NCBI GenBank assembly: GCA_003153875.1 | Contig: PMBY01000400.1 | Span: forward strand, 15,768 to 24,239 | DNA from: Myxococcales bacterium | GTDB lineage: Bacteria > Myxococcota > Polyangia > Fen-1088 | Reading direction: 5' to 3' | Length of the DNA: 8,472 nt | Shown here: in pieces, positions 6,419-8,472 of the stretch | Numbering within the stretch: the first letter of the stretch is position 1 | How the letters are laid out: the number at the start of each line of letters is the position of its first letter | Position numbers and translations under genes: made by a program | The notes under the pieces: model-generated | The model's database searches: none | Seen by the model: the letters and a program-made list of their open reading frames with translations, nothing else | Told to the model about the DNA's origin: nothing

Positions 6419-7436
6419 GGCTTTTCGTCTCCTGCTCAGAAGCGTAGCGGCCCGTGAGCCAGCGATGCAACTTCATGTGCCACTGTTCCAGCGGGTAGAG
6501 GAAACGCCGCACCGGTGAAGACTCGTACCACGCCAAGACCGCGCCTCGCCAGTCCTGCCTCGGCCTCCAGCCCTTCCAGGCGGTCAGATCCAGGTAGCGG
6601 TAGTAAAGCGCGTGACAGTGATTGCGAGCGACATAGGTCCAGGGTTTCAGGTTGCCGCAGAAGTGCAAAATCTGAGAAGCCTGCACCGAGGGATTGCCGA
6701 TCGGCACGTCGCGGGAGAAAGAAGGCCTCTCCACCGAGAGATTCCGGTTCCAGCCAGAGTCGATTTCCCTCCAACGTCCGGCCAGCACCGCGTTGAGCCC
6801 CTCCTGTTCCCAGAAGAAAACACGGCGCCCAAAGCGCTTCAGATAGTCCAGGGCCTGTCCGGCGACGTCATCCAGGCGCCAGCGCGCCAGGTCGATGACC
6901 ATGACGCCCGCGTTGAAGTAGCGAGCGTCCCGGTCCAGTCCAAGTTCACGAAAGCCAGCGACGCCGAAGCGCGAGCCGAAACTTCGCACGAACGAGTCTC
7001 GGACGGCCAGGGCGTGAAAACCACCGAGGTCTTCGTCCCAAAGCCGCGCAATATCCCCCACCACCAACACATCGCAGTCGAGCCAAATTACTTTCTCGAC
7101 GGTGGCGGGCAGGAGGTGTGCCAGGGCTAGCTTGTCGTAGGTGGTGATCGGCATCCGGCCCCAGAGGGGCAAGGAAGCGAAGCCGGAGCGTCGCGGCCGC
7201 AGCCACTGGACCGTGGCACCGGAAGCCAACGAGTCCAGCACCTTCTTCTTGTCATCCGCAGTGAGGCCGTCGTCCACCACGAAGATGGAGAGTGAGCGTG
7301 ATGGATCCAGATTGGCCTCGACCGATCGGAGCATGACCGCCAAGGGAAGGGCATAGCGACTGTTGGCGGCGCAGACCACGACCACCGGGCGGGTGCGCGC
7401 TGTTGTTTCACCGCTGCTGGGGGTCGTCTGTGTCAT
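6411..7436 (-). CDS. Glycosyltransferase family 8-like protein
   Basis: A 341-residue protein with the main GT8 (LgtC/glycogenin-type, retaining, GT-A fold) signatures. 'VVVVCAANSRYALPLAVML' forms the first strand and helix. 'VIWLDCDVLVVGDI' carries the metal-binding DXD (Asp120, Asp122). 'YFNAGVMVIDL' (173-183) follows, then 'EQEGLNAVL', where many relatives have DQDxLN, and 'ILHFCGNLKPW' (256-266), the His...Gly..LysPro loop that closes over the nucleotide-sugar diphosphate. A basic, aromatic C-terminal stretch could contact the membrane, as in LgtC. The first ATG (7434-7436) is used as the start; it has no good Shine-Dalgarno, and an in-frame TTG at 7455-7457 is no better. It is the first gene of the three-gene glycosyltransferase operon and overlaps the next by 8 bases. 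It is divergent from the OmpA-like gene. The sugar donor cannot be read from sequence. Confidence 0.94.
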   Translation of the reverse strand: MTQTTPSSGETTARTRPVVVVCAANSRYALPLAVMLRSVEANLDPSRSLSIFVVDDGLTADDKKKVLDSLASGATVQWLRPRRSGFASLPLWGRMPITTYDKLALAHLLPATVEKVIWLDCDVLVVGDIARLWDEDLGGFHALAVRDSFVRSFGSRFGVAGFRELGLDRDARYFNAGVMVIDLARWRLDDVAGQALDYLKRFGRRVFFWEQEGLNAVLAGRWREIDSGWNRNLSVERPSFSRDVPIGNPSVQASQILHFCGNLKPWTYVARNHCHALYYRYLDLTAWKGWRPRQDWRGAVLAWYESSPVRRFLYPLEQWHMKLHRWLTGRYASEQETKSHE

Positions 7437-7508
7437 CTGACTAGACGTATTTAGCAAGAGTCGGCAGCGTCGACCAATTCCTCGCCCCGCCTTCTCCTGT
7501 CGATGCGC

Positions 7509-7537
7509 TTGATCTCTCGCGCGCGGCAGCTTCTAAT
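7509..7537 (+). promoter_or_regulatory. Candidate sigma70-type promoter for the OmpA-like gene
   Basis: TTGATC (7509-7514; 4 of 6 matches to TTGACA) and TCTAAT (7532-7537; 5 of 6 matches to TATAAT) are separated by exactly 17 bases. Initiation near 7544 would give a leader of about 36 bases ending in a strong ribosome binding site, AGGAG at 7570-7574, five bases before the ATG. The position and spacing make this the best promoter candidate in the window. Confidence 0.55.
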
Positions 7538-7579
7538 GCGGCCCAGTGCTGCGCGTGTCGGCACCCGGAAGGAGATCGC

Positions 7580-8472
7580 ATGCAGTACCAGCCACCCAGC
7601 GGAAATCTGCCCCCGCCGAGCCTGCCCCAGCCGAGTGTGCCTCCGCCGCTTCCTCTGGTGAATTTCCGTCCGCCCTCGCGCATGCCCTGGGTGTTGACGG
7701 TGGCGGTGGCAGCCGTCGCCGGATACGGCGCCTACTGGGGCTTGGGTGAGCGCACCCGGCTGACCGCCAAGGCCCAGGAGGCCAAGAGCGCGGTTCGCGC
7801 GGCCGTGGCCGCAGGTCAATCCCTGCAGAAACAGCTTTCCGAACTGCAATCCGAAAAGGAGTCCCTGGAGGCCGACAAAGCGGCCTTGATTGCGACGCGG
7901 GACAATCTCGCCAAGAGCGTCGAGGAAAAGTCGGGCGAGCTGGCTGCCCTCAAGGACACGACCGCCAAGCTGAAAGACAAGATGAAGGACGAGATCGCCA
8001 AGGGCGACATCCAGCTCACCGAGAGCGGGGGCAAGCTGCGGGTCGGGTTGGTGGACAAGATCCTGTTCGACTCGGGGGAGGCCTCGATCTCGAAACGCGG
8101 GGAAGGCGTGCTGGCGCGCGTGGGCGCCGTGCTGGCCAGCATCGAGGACCGGCACATCCAGGTTTCCGGGCACACCGACAACGCCCCCATCTCCGACAAG
8201 CTGAAGCACCAGTACCCCACCAACTGGGAGCTGTCAGTGGCGCGCGCAACCAACGTCGTGCGCTTCCTGCAAGAGAAGGCCTCGGTGCCAGCCGACCGCC
8301 TAGTCGCCAGCGGCTACGGCGAGCACCAGCCCATCGCCAGCAACCACACCACCGCCGGGCGCGCCAAGAACCGTCGCATCGAGCTGCTGCTGACGCCCTC
8401 GCTGGCGCCCAAGCGGATCTCCAAAACTGCGCTCAAAGATCGGCACGAGGCGAAGAAGAAGGACGCCAGCGC
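7580..8472 (+). CDS. Inner-membrane-anchored OmpA/MotB-type peptidoglycan-binding protein, 3'-truncated
   Basis: The frame from ATG 7580-7582 stays open to the window end; 297 residues are visible and the stop is missing. Order: a Pro-rich cytoplasmic N-terminus (1-34), one membrane anchor (about 35-55, 'MPWVLTVAVAAVAGYGAYW'), a long charged helix with heptad-like Leu spacing (about 57-142, probably coiled coil), and an OmpA-like domain (about 143-272). The latter shows 'ILFDSGEASIS', 'VSGHTDN' with Asp200, 'NWELSVARA' (215-223), 'ASGYGEHQPIASN' and 'NRRIEL' with Arg265-Arg266; the Asp and an Arg bind the diaminopimelate of peptidoglycan in this family. A Lys-rich tail follows to the edge. 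It should tether the inner membrane to the cell wall. Unlike flagellar MotB, the membrane helix has no Asp for ion conduction and no MotA-like gene is next to it, so a stator role is unlikely. The start has AGGAG at 7570-7574. Confidence 0.93.
   Translation, partial: MQYQPPSGNLPPPSLPQPSVPPPLPLVNFRPPSRMPWVLTVAVAAVAGYGAYWGLGERTRLTAKAQEAKSAVRAAVAAGQSLQKQLSELQSEKESLEADKAALIATRDNLAKSVEEKSGELAALKDTTAKLKDKMKDEIAKGDIQLTESGGKLRVGLVDKILFDSGEASISKRGEGVLARVGAVLASIEDRHIQVSGHTDNAPISDKLKHQYPTNWELSVARATNVVRFLQEKASVPADRLVASGYGEHQPIASNHTTAGRAKNRRIELLLTPSLAPKRISKTALKDRHEAKKKDAS

Noticed and set aside
7448..7476. Possible promoter for the GT8-like gene (TTGGTC and TAAATA, 18 bases apart, minus strand)
   Set aside because: Only 3 of 6 matches at each box; too weak to annotate, although a start there would make the mRNA almost leaderless.
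7451..8209. Minus-strand open frame of 252 codons across the OmpA-like gene
   Set aside because: The plus-strand frame from 7580 has clear OmpA motifs, a strong ribosome binding site and a promoter; this frame is its shadow.
1..8472. CRISPR array, tRNA, rRNA, insertion sequence or attachment site
   Set aside because: Read on both strands; no regularly spaced repeats, tRNA-like cloverleaf, transposase or terminal inverted repeats were seen.

Overview
This window is high-GC bacterial DNA. Its gene families suggest a Myxococcota (former deltaproteobacterial) or similar complex Gram-negative genome: a large TPR protein with a C-terminal module I associate with myxobacteria, a Hanks-type Ser/Thr kinase with a membrane anchor and a Pro/Ala-rich tail, a lone STAS protein, and an inner-membrane-anchored OmpA-like protein. 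This taxonomic placement is inference from family types; no rRNA or other marker is present.

Layout. (1) Bases 1-1746, plus strand: the 3' part of a TPR-repeat gene, entering from the left edge. (2) 1746-1821: a short convergent junction with two GC-rich hairpins and no T-tract. (3) 1822-3471, minus: a membrane-anchored Ser/Thr protein kinase with a GTG start, a clear ribosome binding site, a CA-rich leader and a good candidate sigma70-type promoter. (4) 3667-3966, minus: a 99-residue STAS-domain protein of the anti-sigma-factor-antagonist type. (5) 4237-7436, minus: a tightly overlapping three-gene glycosyltransferase operon, transcribed GT8-like, then GT2-like, then GT4-like. (6) 7437-7579: a divergent intergenic region with a good promoter for the rightward gene. 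(7) 7580 to the right edge, plus: an OmpA/MotB-type peptidoglycan-binding protein with one N-terminal membrane anchor and a long coiled coil. It has no stop codon in the window.

How the genes may work together. The three glycosyltransferases use different folds (GT-A retaining type, GT-A GT2 type, GT-B GT4 type) and overlap at stop/start codons, so they probably act in sequence on one surface or secreted glycan. The acceptor and product cannot be read from the sequence. The STAS gene and the kinase lie on the same strand in that order, separated by about 195 bp. They may form a signalling pair, but no RsbW-like anti-sigma kinase, PP2C phosphatase or sigma factor is in the window. The most unusual DNA structure is a perfect 13-bp-stem hairpin in the last codons of the GT2-like gene, directly upstream of the GT4 ribosome binding site. 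A second palindrome with the same GGTTCC/GGAACC core begins on the last base of the TPR gene's stop codon. I did not find a clear new multi-gene defence or mobile system here.
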